Shown here in pieces: positions 42,488-50,843 of a DNA stretch of 64,000 bases. The position numbers and the translations under genes are program-made. How positions within the stretch are numbered: the first letter of the stretch is position 1; every line of letters begins with the position of its first letter. Location of the stretch: assembly GCA_036645955.1 (NCBI GenBank), contig JAVXND010000007.1, positions 9,795-73,794 of the forward strand, given 5' to 3'. The DNA is from Limiplasma sp036645955. GTDB lineage: Bacteria > Bacillota > Clostridia > Christensenellales > Aristaeellaceae. The notes under the pieces were generated by a model, which was not told the origin of the DNA, ran no database searches, and saw nothing but the letters and a program-made list of their open reading frames with translations.

Positions 42488-42754
42488 ATGTTATCTGGGC
42501 TCATTGGGATCATCGTTTGGGTTCTGCAAATTCTGAACTTCGTGGTGCTTGTTTATTGCGTACTCACCTTTGTGATTCCGCAAAACGATCTGGTTCGGAA
42601 GCTGGGCGGATATGTGGAGCCGATTTTGAACCCCTTTCGCAATCTTCTATACAGGTTCTTTCCCAAGCTTCGGAATTTGCCAATGGACTTTTCACCTCTT
42701 GTGCTGTGGTTGGCTATCCAAATTGGGGTTTGGATACTCAATATTTTGCGCTGA
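42488..42754 (+). CDS. ylmG: YggT family membrane protein (YlmG)
   Basis: 88 residues with two hydrophobic segments around the conserved LVRKLGGYVEPILNPFRNLL core, typical of YggT/YlmG. Linked with division-site functions in Gram-positive bacteria and plastids. GGAGG precedes ATG 42488. The stop shares one base with the next start (TGATG). Confidence 0.94.
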   Translation: MLSGLIGIIVWVLQILNFVVLVYCVLTFVIPQNDLVRKLGGYVEPILNPFRNLLYRFFPKLRNLPMDFSPLVLWLAIQIGVWILNILR

Positions 42755-43515
42755 TGCGAATACAAGAGGATGCGGAGCTGTTATCAAGGCGCTTTGCAGA
42801 GCTTGCACAGCGTGCGGAGCAAATGGAGCATGCTTGCTTTACGGGCTTTTTATCCCCGCCAGAAGCCGAGTGGGCTCAAAATGCCGGTAAAAAACAAGGC
42901 GTTTCTGTGCGGCTAAACGGCGGCTATGAGGATGCCGAAAGGCAAATGGCTTGCTTTGTACCCGCGGAGGAGGAAACCCCTGCGTTTCCGCTTTCGGCAT
43001 TGAAGCTAACTTGGCCGCATCAAACAGCGCCCACACACCGCGATGTGCTTGGAAGCGTGATGGCACTAGGCTTGAAACGGCAGTGCATCGGCGATATTGT
43101 GATGGGGGAAGGCTGTGCCTACCTCTTTGCGCAAAGCGCCATGGGCTCGCATATCGCTGATATGCTGCTCAGCGCAGGCAGAACGCATTTACAAGTGGAA
43201 ATATCGGAGGAGCTTCCCCTGATTACGCCGGCGGAGGGCGCGGAAGTGCGCGATACGGTGCTTACCACAAGGCTCGATGCGGTGCTGGCCGCAGGCTTTG
43301 GACTGTCCCGCGCAAAAGCCGCAGAGCTGATTGCGGCTGGAAATGTAAAGCTGCGCCATTTACCGACGGAACGCAGTGATGCGCGGGTGACACAGGGAGA
43401 TGCCATTTCAGCTCGCGGCTATGGCAGACTTGTGCTGACACAGGTTGGGGAACCAACCAAGAAGGGGAGGCTGCCCCTGATCCTTACACGCTATGGCGAA
43501 AAGCGGGGACGCTAA
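42754..43515 (+). CDS. ylmH: RNA-binding protein YlmH (S4 domain)
   Basis: 253 residues. It has an N-terminal YlmH-N domain (about 1-80), a middle domain with THRDVLGSVMALGLKRQCIG, and a C-terminal S4 RNA-binding domain (about 175-240) beginning RLDAVLAAGFGLSRAKAAEL. YlmH acts in division gene clusters and in ribosome rescue. The start ATG 42754 overlaps the ylmG stop by one base; the longer frame from 42517 overlaps ylmG and is rejected. Confidence 0.92.
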   Translation: MRIQEDAELLSRRFAELAQRAEQMEHACFTGFLSPPEAEWAQNAGKKQGVSVRLNGGYEDAERQMACFVPAEEETPAFPLSALKLTWPHQTAPTHRDVLGSVMALGLKRQCIGDIVMGEGCAYLFAQSAMGSHIADMLLSAGRTHLQVEISEELPLITPAEGAEVRDTVLTTRLDAVLAAGFGLSRAKAAELIAAGNVKLRHLPTERSDARVTQGDAISARGYGRLVLTQVGEPTKKGRLPLILTRYGEKRGR

Positions 43516-43554
43516 ATACCCATTAAAAAAACGGACACCGAGAGGAGAATGACC

Positions 43555-44079
43555 ATGAGCCTTACCATCGACGAAATTTACGACAAAGAATTTGCATTGA
43601 AGGGCGGCGGGTATGACCGCAACGATGTAGATCAGTTCTTGGATGAAATTTGCGATGAAATGACCAACATGCAAGAGCGCATTCAAGCCTTAGAGGCAGA
43701 TCTCCAGCAAGCAAGACTGGCGGCAGAGGTAGCGCAGGAGGCTGTAAAGCCTGCGCAAAAGCCAGTGGAGATGGTGGAAACGTCCGTTTCCAAAACCAGC
43801 GAAACGCTTGAAAACATCCTGCTGAGCGCACAGCGCTTGGCAGATGAAGCGCTTGAAAATGCGAAGCGCCGTGCAGACGAGCTTGTGAATGCCGCACAGG
43901 AGCAAGCCAGCCATATTGTAGACGATGCGCAGGAAGAAAAATCAACGCTGACCAAAGAGCTGGAGGGCTTAAAGAAGGATGCTTCTGATTATAGAAGCGG
44001 CTTCTTAGCGCTTCTGAACAAGCATAAGCAAATGCTGGACGAGAAAAACAAGCTATTTGATAACGCGGGAAAGCAATAA
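43555..44079 (+). CDS. divIVA: Cell division initiation protein DivIVA
   Basis: 174 residues. The N-terminal membrane-curvature domain is LTIDEIYDKEFALKGGGYDR followed by NDVDQFLDEICDEM. A long coiled coil (about 40-170) contains LAEEAL-type heptads such as AQRLADEALENAKRRADEL. It localises to septa and poles. AGGAG lies 7 bases before ATG 43555; the ATG at 43549 is too close to that site. Last gene of the ylm operon. Confidence 0.93.
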   Translation: MSLTIDEIYDKEFALKGGGYDRNDVDQFLDEICDEMTNMQERIQALEADLQQARLAAEVAQEAVKPAQKPVEMVETSVSKTSETLENILLSAQRLADEALENAKRRADELVNAAQEQASHIVDDAQEEKSTLTKELEGLKKDASDYRSGFLALLNKHKQMLDEKNKLFDNAGKQ

Positions 44080-44149
44080 CCGCGCAATAAAGGAATACAC
44101 ATGGGGGCTGGCGCACTTGCTACGGGCGGTGCGGCGGCTCCCTTGCGCT

Positions 44150-44998
44150 TTATTTTAGCTTGCAAAGAAGAAGCTCCATGTGAATGGTTATGGAGGGCAG
44201 GGACAAGCCGTCAAGCACCTCCTGAGGCACGGAAAAGGTCATGGGGGTCATTTGCAAAAAATGGTGAGCTTGCGCTTGCGTTACGCTTAACGTATGACGA
44301 ATGTCGATGTGTTCAAGAATGTCGGCATAGCATTCCAAATGCGAGAGCACGCGCTCGTTGTTGTAATGGTCGCGTTGCAGGTGCTCTGCTACGGCTGAAC
44401 GTACCTCGCAGAGATAGTCCTTGCCCGGAACCAGCTTCATCAGCAGGCCGCTTGGCGCAAGCACGCGTTTGAATTCTGCATAATCAGCGGGCGTGAGCAC
44501 ATCGAGTATGGCATGCAAAGAGCCATCCTGTATAGGCAAATGCTTTAAATCCGCCACAAACCAGCCGATTTTGTTCCCGCCCCGCGCGGCGGCTTGAATG
44601 GCACTGCGGTTCAGGTCGGCGCCTAACAGCTGCGCTGTAGGAAAGAAAGGGGCAAGCGCGCGGGCATAGTACCCTTCTCCACAGCCAACATCCAATAAAG
44701 AAAAGGGCTTGGAGCCGAAGCACCTGCTGAGCACCGTCTTGATACAGGCTACAACGGGCGCATAAAAGCCGTCCTCAAAAACCGCGCGGCGGCTTTCGAA
44801 AAGCGACGCGTCATATTTATCATCGGCTTGGCTATGGGCGGGTGCGAGGTTTACATAGCCTTTGGCAGACAGGTCAAAACAATGTCCGCTTTGGCAAAAA
44901 AGGCTGGCGGGGGAAAGCGATAGCGCTTGATGGCACAGCGGACAACGGAGCAAGGGTAGAAATGGCTGGAGCTTGTTAGCTAAAGTACTTGTTTTCAT
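44150..44998 (-). CDS. rlmA: 23S rRNA (guanine-N1)-methyltransferase RlmA-type
   Basis: 282 residues. The N-terminal zinc-binding part is LRCPLCHQALSL with CQSGHCFD and AKGYVNLAP. The SAM-binding Rossmann domain has LLDVGCGEGYYARAL and ADLNRSAIQAAAR. It methylates N1 of a G in helix 35 of 23S rRNA; some homologues give tylosin or mycinamicin resistance. ATG 44998 follows AAAGGATG; the longer frame to 45049 is not needed. Convergent with divIVA, with no clear terminator in the 70-base gap. Confidence 0.92.
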   Translation of the reverse strand: MKTSTLANKLQPFLPLLRCPLCHQALSLSPASLFCQSGHCFDLSAKGYVNLAPAHSQADDKYDASLFESRRAVFEDGFYAPVVACIKTVLSRCFGSKPFSLLDVGCGEGYYARALAPFFPTAQLLGADLNRSAIQAAARGGNKIGWFVADLKHLPIQDGSLHAILDVLTPADYAEFKRVLAPSGLLMKLVPGKDYLCEVRSAVAEHLQRDHYNNERVLSHLECYADILEHIDIRHTLSVTQAQAHHFLQMTPMTFSVPQEVLDGLSLPSITIHMELLLCKLK

Positions 44999-45086
44999 GA
45001 GGCACATCCTTTGCAGGGAATAAGCAGGAGTTCGACAAGCAATGGGCATCTCCCTGCCTCATGAGAAAGTTGGAGGGATAGGGCAT

Positions 45087-45953
45087 ATGTGGGTGGTTAT
45101 GGCATTGTTATCCGCTCTGTTTGCGGGTATGACGGCAATCCTAAGCAAAATGGGCATTCGCAGCACGGATTCAACGGTTGCTACCGCAATACGAACCACG
45201 GTGGTGCTTATTTTTGCATGGCTCATGGTATTTTTGGGCGGTCTTCAATCACAAATTGTGAACATTACGCCTCGGGCTTATTTGTTCCTGGGCTTATCGG
45301 GCTTGTGTACGGGTGCGTCCTGGCTATGCTATTTTCACGCGCTCAAGCTTGGCACCGTTAACCAAGTAACGCCTGTGGATAAAAGCTCTACGGTGCTGAC
45401 CATGATATTGGCCTTTTTCATTTTGGGCGAACCCATTGGCTGGCTCAAGCTTGCGGCAATGGCGCTGATTGTGGCAGGAACGCTATTGATGATTGAAAAA
45501 AAGCCTGAGCAAAGCGGAGCCGATAAGCCCGCAAAGCGTACATGGCTGATTTACGCGTTGTTTTCCGCCGTTTTTGCCGCGCTGACGGCAGTGCTCGGAA
45601 AAATTGGTATCGAAAATGTGCCTAGCGATTTGGGCATGGCCATGCGCACCATTGTGGTGCTTGCCATGGCTTGGGGGATGGTGCTGGTTTCGGGCAAGCA
45701 AGGTGAAATGCGCCATATAAAGAAGCGCGACATGTACTTTATATTGCTTTCAGGGGTGGCTACGGGGCTTAGCTGGCTGTGCTATTACCGTGCCCTGCAC
45801 GATGGGCAGGCAAGTGTGGTTGTGCCGCTAGACAAGCTAAGCATTGTGGTGACCATCTTGTTTAGCCGTGTCTTTTTAAAGGAAAAGCTTAGCAAAAAAG
45901 CTTTGCTTGGCTTTGGACTGCTGATTGCGGGTACTTGTACGCTGTTGATTTAG
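45087..45953 (+). CDS. EamA/DMT family transporter
   Basis: 288 residues, ten membrane helices as two EamA repeats (about 1-138 and 150-288), with GLCTGASWLCYFHALKLGTV mirrored by GVATGLSWLCYYRALHDGQA. Drug/metabolite transporter superfamily; substrate unknown. ATG 45087 follows TTGGAGGG. Divergent from rlmA. Confidence 0.9.
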   Translation: MWVVMALLSALFAGMTAILSKMGIRSTDSTVATAIRTTVVLIFAWLMVFLGGLQSQIVNITPRAYLFLGLSGLCTGASWLCYFHALKLGTVNQVTPVDKSSTVLTMILAFFILGEPIGWLKLAAMALIVAGTLLMIEKKPEQSGADKPAKRTWLIYALFSAVFAALTAVLGKIGIENVPSDLGMAMRTIVVLAMAWGMVLVSGKQGEMRHIKKRDMYFILLSGVATGLSWLCYYRALHDGQASVVVPLDKLSIVVTILFSRVFLKEKLSKKALLGFGLLIAGTCTLLI

Positions 45954-45995
45954 CACAAGCCATACACGCGGAAAATGGAATGAGGATGCAAGCAA

Positions 45996-47357
45996 ATGAT
46001 ACTTTCGCCAGAACGGGATTTTTACAAGCAAACCATCAGGCTCACTTTTTTTATTGCGCTTCAAAACGTGATTGTGTGCTTTGTGGGCTTGGCGGACAAT
46101 GTGATGATTGGCGCGTACTCGCAGGATGCGCTTTCAGGAGTCGCATTGGCCAACCAGTTTCAGTTTTTATTGCAGATGGTTGTGGGCGGCGTTGGCGAGG
46201 GCATGGTGGTGATCGCGGCGCAGTATTGGGGCACAAAGCGATTACAGCCCATTCGCCGCGTGGTGGGCATTGCCATGGAAGCGGCGGCTGCGCTGGGTAT
46301 TTTGTTTTGGCTTGCGGCACAGCTATGGCCCACGGAAATGCTGGGCCTGCTGGCGGCTGATACGGCCGCAGTTTCGCAGGGCGTGGAGTATTTGCGCATT
46401 GTGAGCTACAGCTATGTATTTTTCTGTGCAAGCATGGTGCTGGTTTGCGCACAGCGCAGCATTGAAAATGTGCGCATCGGCATGCTTTCATCCTCCACGG
46501 GTTTGGTGGTGAACATAGGCCTTAATTGGGTGCTGATTTTTGGCAATCTTGGTGCGCCGCGCCTAGGCGCGGCAGGCGCGGCCATTGCTACCTTGATTGC
46601 ACGCATGGCTGAATGCGGCGTGGTAGCGTTTTACACGTACAGAATCGACCGCAAGCTGGTTTGCCTGCTTCGAGAATTTTTCATTCCAGAAAGAAAGCTT
46701 TTGAAGGATTATTTGCGCGTGGCTTCCCCTGTTGCCTTATCGGGCGCAAGCTGGGGCATTGCGCAGGGCATTCAAATGGGTATTTTGGGGCATTTGGGTT
46801 CTTCGGCGATTGCGGCCAATGCCGTGGCCAATTCGCTGTTTCAGGTTGTGTCCGTGGTGGTTTATGGCATGGCAAATGCAAGCGCGGTCATGATTGGCAA
46901 GGCGGTGGGGCGCAATGAGCGCAACGAGCTAAAGGGCTATGTAAATTCATTACAGCTCATGTACTTGATGGTGGGTGCGCTATCTGGCTTGCTTCTTTTT
47001 TTGTTAAAGGACTGGGTGCTATCGCTGTATGCGGTTTCATTGGAAGCGCACAACATGGCAGAGGGCTTTATGACGGTGCTCAGCATAACCCTGGTGGGCA
47101 CGGCGTATCAGTGCAGCTGTTTAACGGGCATTGTTCGCGGCGGAGGCAATACCAAATTTGTATTTTATAACGATTTAATCTTTATGTGGGGGATTGTTCT
47201 TCCGCTGAGCTTACTTGCGGCCTTTGTGTGGAGGTGGAACCCCGTGATTGTGTTTTTTTGCTTGAAATCAGACCAGCTGACCAAATGTTTGGTTGCCGCT
47301 TGGCAGGTAAACAGCTATCATTGGGTAAGAAAAGTCACTCGAGATGACGAATCGTAG
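45996..47357 (+). CDS. MATE family efflux transporter
   Basis: 453 residues, twelve membrane helices. Family stretches include FVGLADNVMIGAYSQDALSG, SPVALSGASWGIAQGI and ASAVMIGKAVGRNERNE. Exports cationic drugs or metabolites by sodium or proton antiport; substrate unknown. GAGGA lies before ATG 45996. The gap of 42 bases after the EamA gene suggests possible co-transcription. Confidence 0.92.
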   Translation: MILSPERDFYKQTIRLTFFIALQNVIVCFVGLADNVMIGAYSQDALSGVALANQFQFLLQMVVGGVGEGMVVIAAQYWGTKRLQPIRRVVGIAMEAAAALGILFWLAAQLWPTEMLGLLAADTAAVSQGVEYLRIVSYSYVFFCASMVLVCAQRSIENVRIGMLSSSTGLVVNIGLNWVLIFGNLGAPRLGAAGAAIATLIARMAECGVVAFYTYRIDRKLVCLLREFFIPERKLLKDYLRVASPVALSGASWGIAQGIQMGILGHLGSSAIAANAVANSLFQVVSVVVYGMANASAVMIGKAVGRNERNELKGYVNSLQLMYLMVGALSGLLLFLLKDWVLSLYAVSLEAHNMAEGFMTVLSITLVGTAYQCSCLTGIVRGGGNTKFVFYNDLIFMWGIVLPLSLLAAFVWRWNPVIVFFCLKSDQLTKCLVAAWQVNSYHWVRKVTRDDES

Positions 47358-47418
47358 GAACATTCGTGCGTTTTATCACCAAAATTTGCATTATTTTTCA
47401 CAATGAAGGAGTTTCCTC

Positions 47419-47448
47419 TTGCAAAAGATGGCGGTTTTTTGGTAGAAT
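47419..47448 (+). promoter_or_regulatory. Sigma-A promoter of gap
   Basis: TTGCAA (47419-47424), 18 bases, TAGAAT (47443-47448). Confidence 0.6.
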
Positions 47449-47450
47449 AG

Positions 47451-47470
47451 CAGTTGGAACAAAACAACTG
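47451..47470 (+). promoter_or_regulatory. Inverted repeat in the gap leader
   Basis: CAGTTG and CAACTG arms around GAACAAAA, just after the promoter and ending one base before the TAGGAGG ribosome site. It could be an operator or an mRNA hairpin controlling initiation. Confidence 0.45.
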
Positions 47471-47487
47471 TAGGAGGTACGATATCC

Positions 47488-48510
47488 ATGATTAAAGTAG
47501 GTATTAACGGTTTTGGCCGCATTGGCCGTCTGGTCTTCCGTGCCGCGATGATGAACCCCAACGTCACCGTCTGTGCTGTGAACGATCCCTTTATTGACTT
47601 GGACTACATGAAGTACATGCTGCACTATGACACGGTTCATGGCCGCTTTGAAGGCACCATCGAAGTGGATCATGACAACAATGCACTTATCGTCAACGGC
47701 GAAACAGTGAAGGTATTTGCATGCATGAAGCCCGAAGAAATCAACTGGGCATCCGCAGGCGCTGAGTACATTGCTGAGGCGACCGGCGTGTTCTGCGATA
47801 CCGTTGGTGCTTCTGCTCACTTCAAGGGCGGCGCGAAGAAGGTTGTTATTACTGCTCCCGCCAAGGACAAGGAAACCCCCATGTTCGTTATGGGCGTAAA
47901 CAACAAGAAGTACAGCAAGGACATGAAGGTTGTTTCCAACGCTTCCTGCACCACGAACTGCTTGGCACCTCTTGCCAAGGTTATCAACGATAACTTCGGC
48001 ATTAAAGATGGCCTGATGACCACCGTTCATGCCACCACCGCTACTCAGAAGACCGTTGACGGCCCTTCCAAGAAGGATTGGCGCGGCGGCCGCGGCGCGG
48101 CTTTCAACATCATTCCCTCCAGCACTGGCGCGGCCAAGGCTGTGGGCGTTGTGATTCCTGAACTCAACGGCAAGCTCACCGGTATGGCATTCCGCGTACC
48201 CACGGCTGATGTGTCCGTTGTTGACTTAACCTGCAACCTTGAAAAGCCCGCGACCATGGCTGAAATCAAGAAGATCATGAAGGATGCCAGCGAGAGCGAG
48301 CAGTGGAAGGGCATTATCGGCTATACCGAGGATGCTGTTGTTTCCAGCGATTTCATCACCGATGCACGCACGTCCATCTTTGATGCCAGCGCTTGCATTC
48401 AGCTCACCCCCAACTTTGTGAAGCTGGTGGCGTGGTATGACAACGAATGGGGCTATTCCAACAAGGTTGTGAACCTGATTGAGTGGATGGCAAAGGTAGA
48501 CGCGGAGTAA
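47488..48510 (+). CDS. gap: Glyceraldehyde-3-phosphate dehydrogenase (type I)
   Basis: 340 residues. NAD-binding start IKVGINGFGRIGRLVFRAAM. The catalytic motif SNASCTTNCLAPL carries the active Cys at 154. Then DGLMTTVHATTATQKTVDGP, and WYDNEWGYSNKV near the end. Converts glyceraldehyde-3-phosphate to 1,3-bisphosphoglycerate. Codon choice is more uniform (AAG, GTT, ACC, AAC) than neighbours, as expected for high expression. TAGGAGG precedes the ATG. Monocistronic; pgk does not follow. Confidence 0.98.
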   Translation: MIKVGINGFGRIGRLVFRAAMMNPNVTVCAVNDPFIDLDYMKYMLHYDTVHGRFEGTIEVDHDNNALIVNGETVKVFACMKPEEINWASAGAEYIAEATGVFCDTVGASAHFKGGAKKVVITAPAKDKETPMFVMGVNNKKYSKDMKVVSNASCTTNCLAPLAKVINDNFGIKDGLMTTVHATTATQKTVDGPSKKDWRGGRGAAFNIIPSSTGAAKAVGVVIPELNGKLTGMAFRVPTADVSVVDLTCNLEKPATMAEIKKIMKDASESEQWKGIIGYTEDAVVSSDFITDARTSIFDASACIQLTPNFVKLVAWYDNEWGYSNKVVNLIEWMAKVDAE

Positions 48511-48546
48511 TTTTCGCCTCAACCAAGCACGTAAAGAGCATTGGTT

Positions 48547-48589
48547 CCCCTTCTAGGCTTGCAAGGTGCAGGATAGAAGGGGAATTTTT
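48547..48589 (+). terminator. Rho-independent terminator after gap
   Basis: Stem CCCCTTCTA (48547-48555) and TAGAAGGGG (48574-48582), then AATTTTTTT. Confidence 0.9.
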
Positions 48590-48641
48590 TTGCTTTTTTA
48601 ACGAATCCCCTTCTTTTTCGAGCTTTTTTGCAAACAAACAC

Positions 48642-48670
48642 TTTCATTTTGAACGTTTATTTGTTATAGT
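48642..48670 (+). promoter_or_regulatory. Weak candidate promoter of the pel operon
   Basis: TATAGT (48665-48670) with a poor -35 17 bases upstream (TTTCAT, 48642-48647). The gap terminator and this AT-rich stretch are all that lies between 48511 and 48716; no riboswitch fold was recognised. Confidence 0.35.
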
Positions 48671-48716
48671 GTAAATATTGCCATGATTCAAACAAAGAGA
48701 AGGAGCAGTAAAGACC

Positions 48717-50843
48717 TTGCGCTTGATCATTACGGGTGCGTTGAACCACTTGGTGTGGCCGATGACAGAGTATTTCGATCGCGATATGCACACGGTCGCT
48801 TTGCTGGGTACAATGTCTACGGATGGGGTAAAAGGCGTGCATGCGAGCCAGTACAACATTCCAATGAACCATGCGCACGCCCAAAAGGTGTATCAAACTG
48901 GAAAGTATGATGCAGTTCTATTTCTTTGCGCTCTTGGGAATGAAAATGCCGAAATGGGATTGGGCACTTTGCTGGATGGCTTGGCGCTTTCCCTGCAAAT
49001 GGCCGTTCAAACAGGCGTTAAGCAGTTTGTGTTAATCACAGATCAAAGCGTATTTGGCTATGGGCAGGAGATGCAGGAGGACGAGGTGCCGATTCCCGAC
49101 ACGCCTGAGGGTGTTATGGTAAAGGCGGCGGAGGATTGCCTGCTGCTCACGGAAACGGGTGAAATGAGCAAGCTTGTGGTTCGTGTGACCAATTTATACG
49201 CACACGGCGCGGAGGGCACCTTATTTGAACGCGCAAGGCTTGCATTGGCTCAAAACAGCATGCTATGGGTAAATGGCGCGGCAGACGAACCCTGTGATTT
49301 TTTGCACACAAAGGATTTGGCCATGTTTTTATCCTCCGCGCTGGAGGAGCGCATGGACGGCGTGGTTCATTTGGCTTATGGTGTACCGATGGACTATGCG
49401 CAGGCGATGAAGCTTTTGAGCGCTACGTACCCAAAGCTCAAATATGCCTTATCCGAAAAAAAGTCGCATCAAAATGTGCTTAAGGTGGAGCGCGCCAGAC
49501 AAATGCTGGATTGGGTGCCCTCACAGGATTGGACAACCCAATTGGATGTGCTTTTGAATGATCCCACTGCGCCAAAACGAGAAAGCGCCGTTCGCCGTTT
49601 TTTTCGCAAATGCAAGCTGCGCCTTCATCGCGTGGTTCCTTTGCTGGAGCTGTTGGTAGGCGCAGGGCTGATGCAGTGGATGGTTGAGCTGGGTCAAGTT
49701 TATGCAAGCTTTCGCGCGGTAGACTTCCGCTTGATTTTTACCATGCTCATTGGCATGGCGCATGGCACGGCATATGGTGCGGCGGCCGCATTTCTAGCCT
49801 GCGCATCGTATGTGATGAATTGGATCGCAGATGGAAACAGTGCATGGATGCTGCTTTACAATGTGGATAATTGGTGGCCCTTTGCCATTTATTTTATATC
49901 GGGCGCAATGTTTGGCTATATCAGCTCCAAGCAAAGCGCAAAAGCGAAATTTGCACAAAAAGAAATTGCGCAGGAGCACGAGGCGGAACAGTTTCTGCAA
50001 ACCATCTATCAAGAAGCTTGCATGTCGCGTGATGCTTTGCAGGAACAGGTACTGCGCTATCGAGATAGCTATGGACGCATCTATGCCATTGTGAGTGAGC
50101 TTGACTTTTTTCAGCCAGCACAGATTTTTTTCTCCGCACTTAAGGTGATGGAGGATACTTTGAAAAACAAATCGGTTGCCATTTATACCATGAGCAAGCA
50201 AAGCTCCTTTGCGCGGCTGGCGATGTGCTCCCAAAGCTTAAACGACAGGCTTCAAAAATCCTTAGACCTTACCAAATACCCCCTGCTGGAAGCCGCTGTA
50301 AACGAGGGGCGTATTTTTGCCAATCGGGAGCTGGCAGACGGCTATCCTGCTTATTTAATCCCCTTGGTACAGGAGCGTCAGCCTTTTGCACTTGTGGCGC
50401 TGTGGGATGTTTCCTTTGAACAGCAATCCCTGTATTATCAGAATTTGTTCAGTGTGGTGGCGGGCTTGGCACAATCCGCACTCGTGCGTGCTTCACACTT
50501 TTACAATGCCTTGTCGGGGGATTTGTATATTGAAGATACCCGCATTATGGCGAGCGACGTTTTTGAAGAAACCTTGCAAACCTATCGGGATATGCAAGAA
50601 AAAAGGGCCATGGAATACTTGCTTCTGCGCATTGAACGCGGCGCTTTGAGCATTCGTGAGCTGGATGAAAAAATGCAGCGCAATCACTGCATCCGCACCA
50701 CGGATTTGATTGGCCTAACAAAGGACGGCACTTGCTATGCACTGCTTTTGCAATCCACCGAGCAAAGCTACCCGCTGATACAACGCAGGTTTGCGGCGGC
50801 AAAAATTGAGTGCTCGCTCGTCAAGGAAGGTGAGTTGGTTTGA
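48717..50843 (+). CDS. pelD: PelD-like c-di-GMP receptor with N-terminal SDR/epimerase-like domain
   Basis: 708 residues from a TTG start with AGAAGGAG 10 bases upstream. An SDR/epimerase-like domain (about 1-285) begins RLIITGALNHLV, where the usual TGxxGxxG glycines are lost. The YxxxK catalytic pair reads GVMVK, so the Tyr is missing. Three or four membrane helices follow (about 305-405), then a helical linker and GAF domain (about 440-600). The C-terminal degenerate GGDEF domain carries R660-T-T-D663, the RxxD inhibitory-site motif, followed five residues later by KDGTC where GGDEF would be. PelD receives c-di-GMP and activates Pel secretion. First of nine packed genes; overlaps pelE by four bases. 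Confidence 0.85.
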   Translation: MRLIITGALNHLVWPMTEYFDRDMHTVALLGTMSTDGVKGVHASQYNIPMNHAHAQKVYQTGKYDAVLFLCALGNENAEMGLGTLLDGLALSLQMAVQTGVKQFVLITDQSVFGYGQEMQEDEVPIPDTPEGVMVKAAEDCLLLTETGEMSKLVVRVTNLYAHGAEGTLFERARLALAQNSMLWVNGAADEPCDFLHTKDLAMFLSSALEERMDGVVHLAYGVPMDYAQAMKLLSATYPKLKYALSEKKSHQNVLKVERARQMLDWVPSQDWTTQLDVLLNDPTAPKRESAVRRFFRKCKLRLHRVVPLLELLVGAGLMQWMVELGQVYASFRAVDFRLIFTMLIGMAHGTAYGAAAAFLACASYVMNWIADGNSAWMLLYNVDNWWPFAIYFISGAMFGYISSKQSAKAKFAQKEIAQEHEAEQFLQTIYQEACMSRDALQEQVLRYRDSYGRIYAIVSELDFFQPAQIFFSALKVMEDTLKNKSVAIYTMSKQSSFARLAMCSQSLNDRLQKSLDLTKYPLLEAAVNEGRIFANRELADGYPAYLIPLVQERQPFALVALWDVSFEQQSLYYQNLFSVVAGLAQSALVRASHFYNALSGDLYIEDTRIMASDVFEETLQTYRDMQEKRAMEYLLLRIERGALSIRELDEKMQRNHCIRTTDLIGLTKDGTCYALLLQSTEQSYPLIQRRFAAAKIECSLVKEGELV

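Noticed and set aside
42517..42753. N-terminal extension of YlmH through ylmG
   Set aside because: It reads ylmG in another frame; ATG 42754 gives the normal YlmH length.
48511..48716. c-di-GMP riboswitch upstream of the pel operon
   Set aside because: The interval is mostly the gap terminator; no GEMM-like conserved core was seen.
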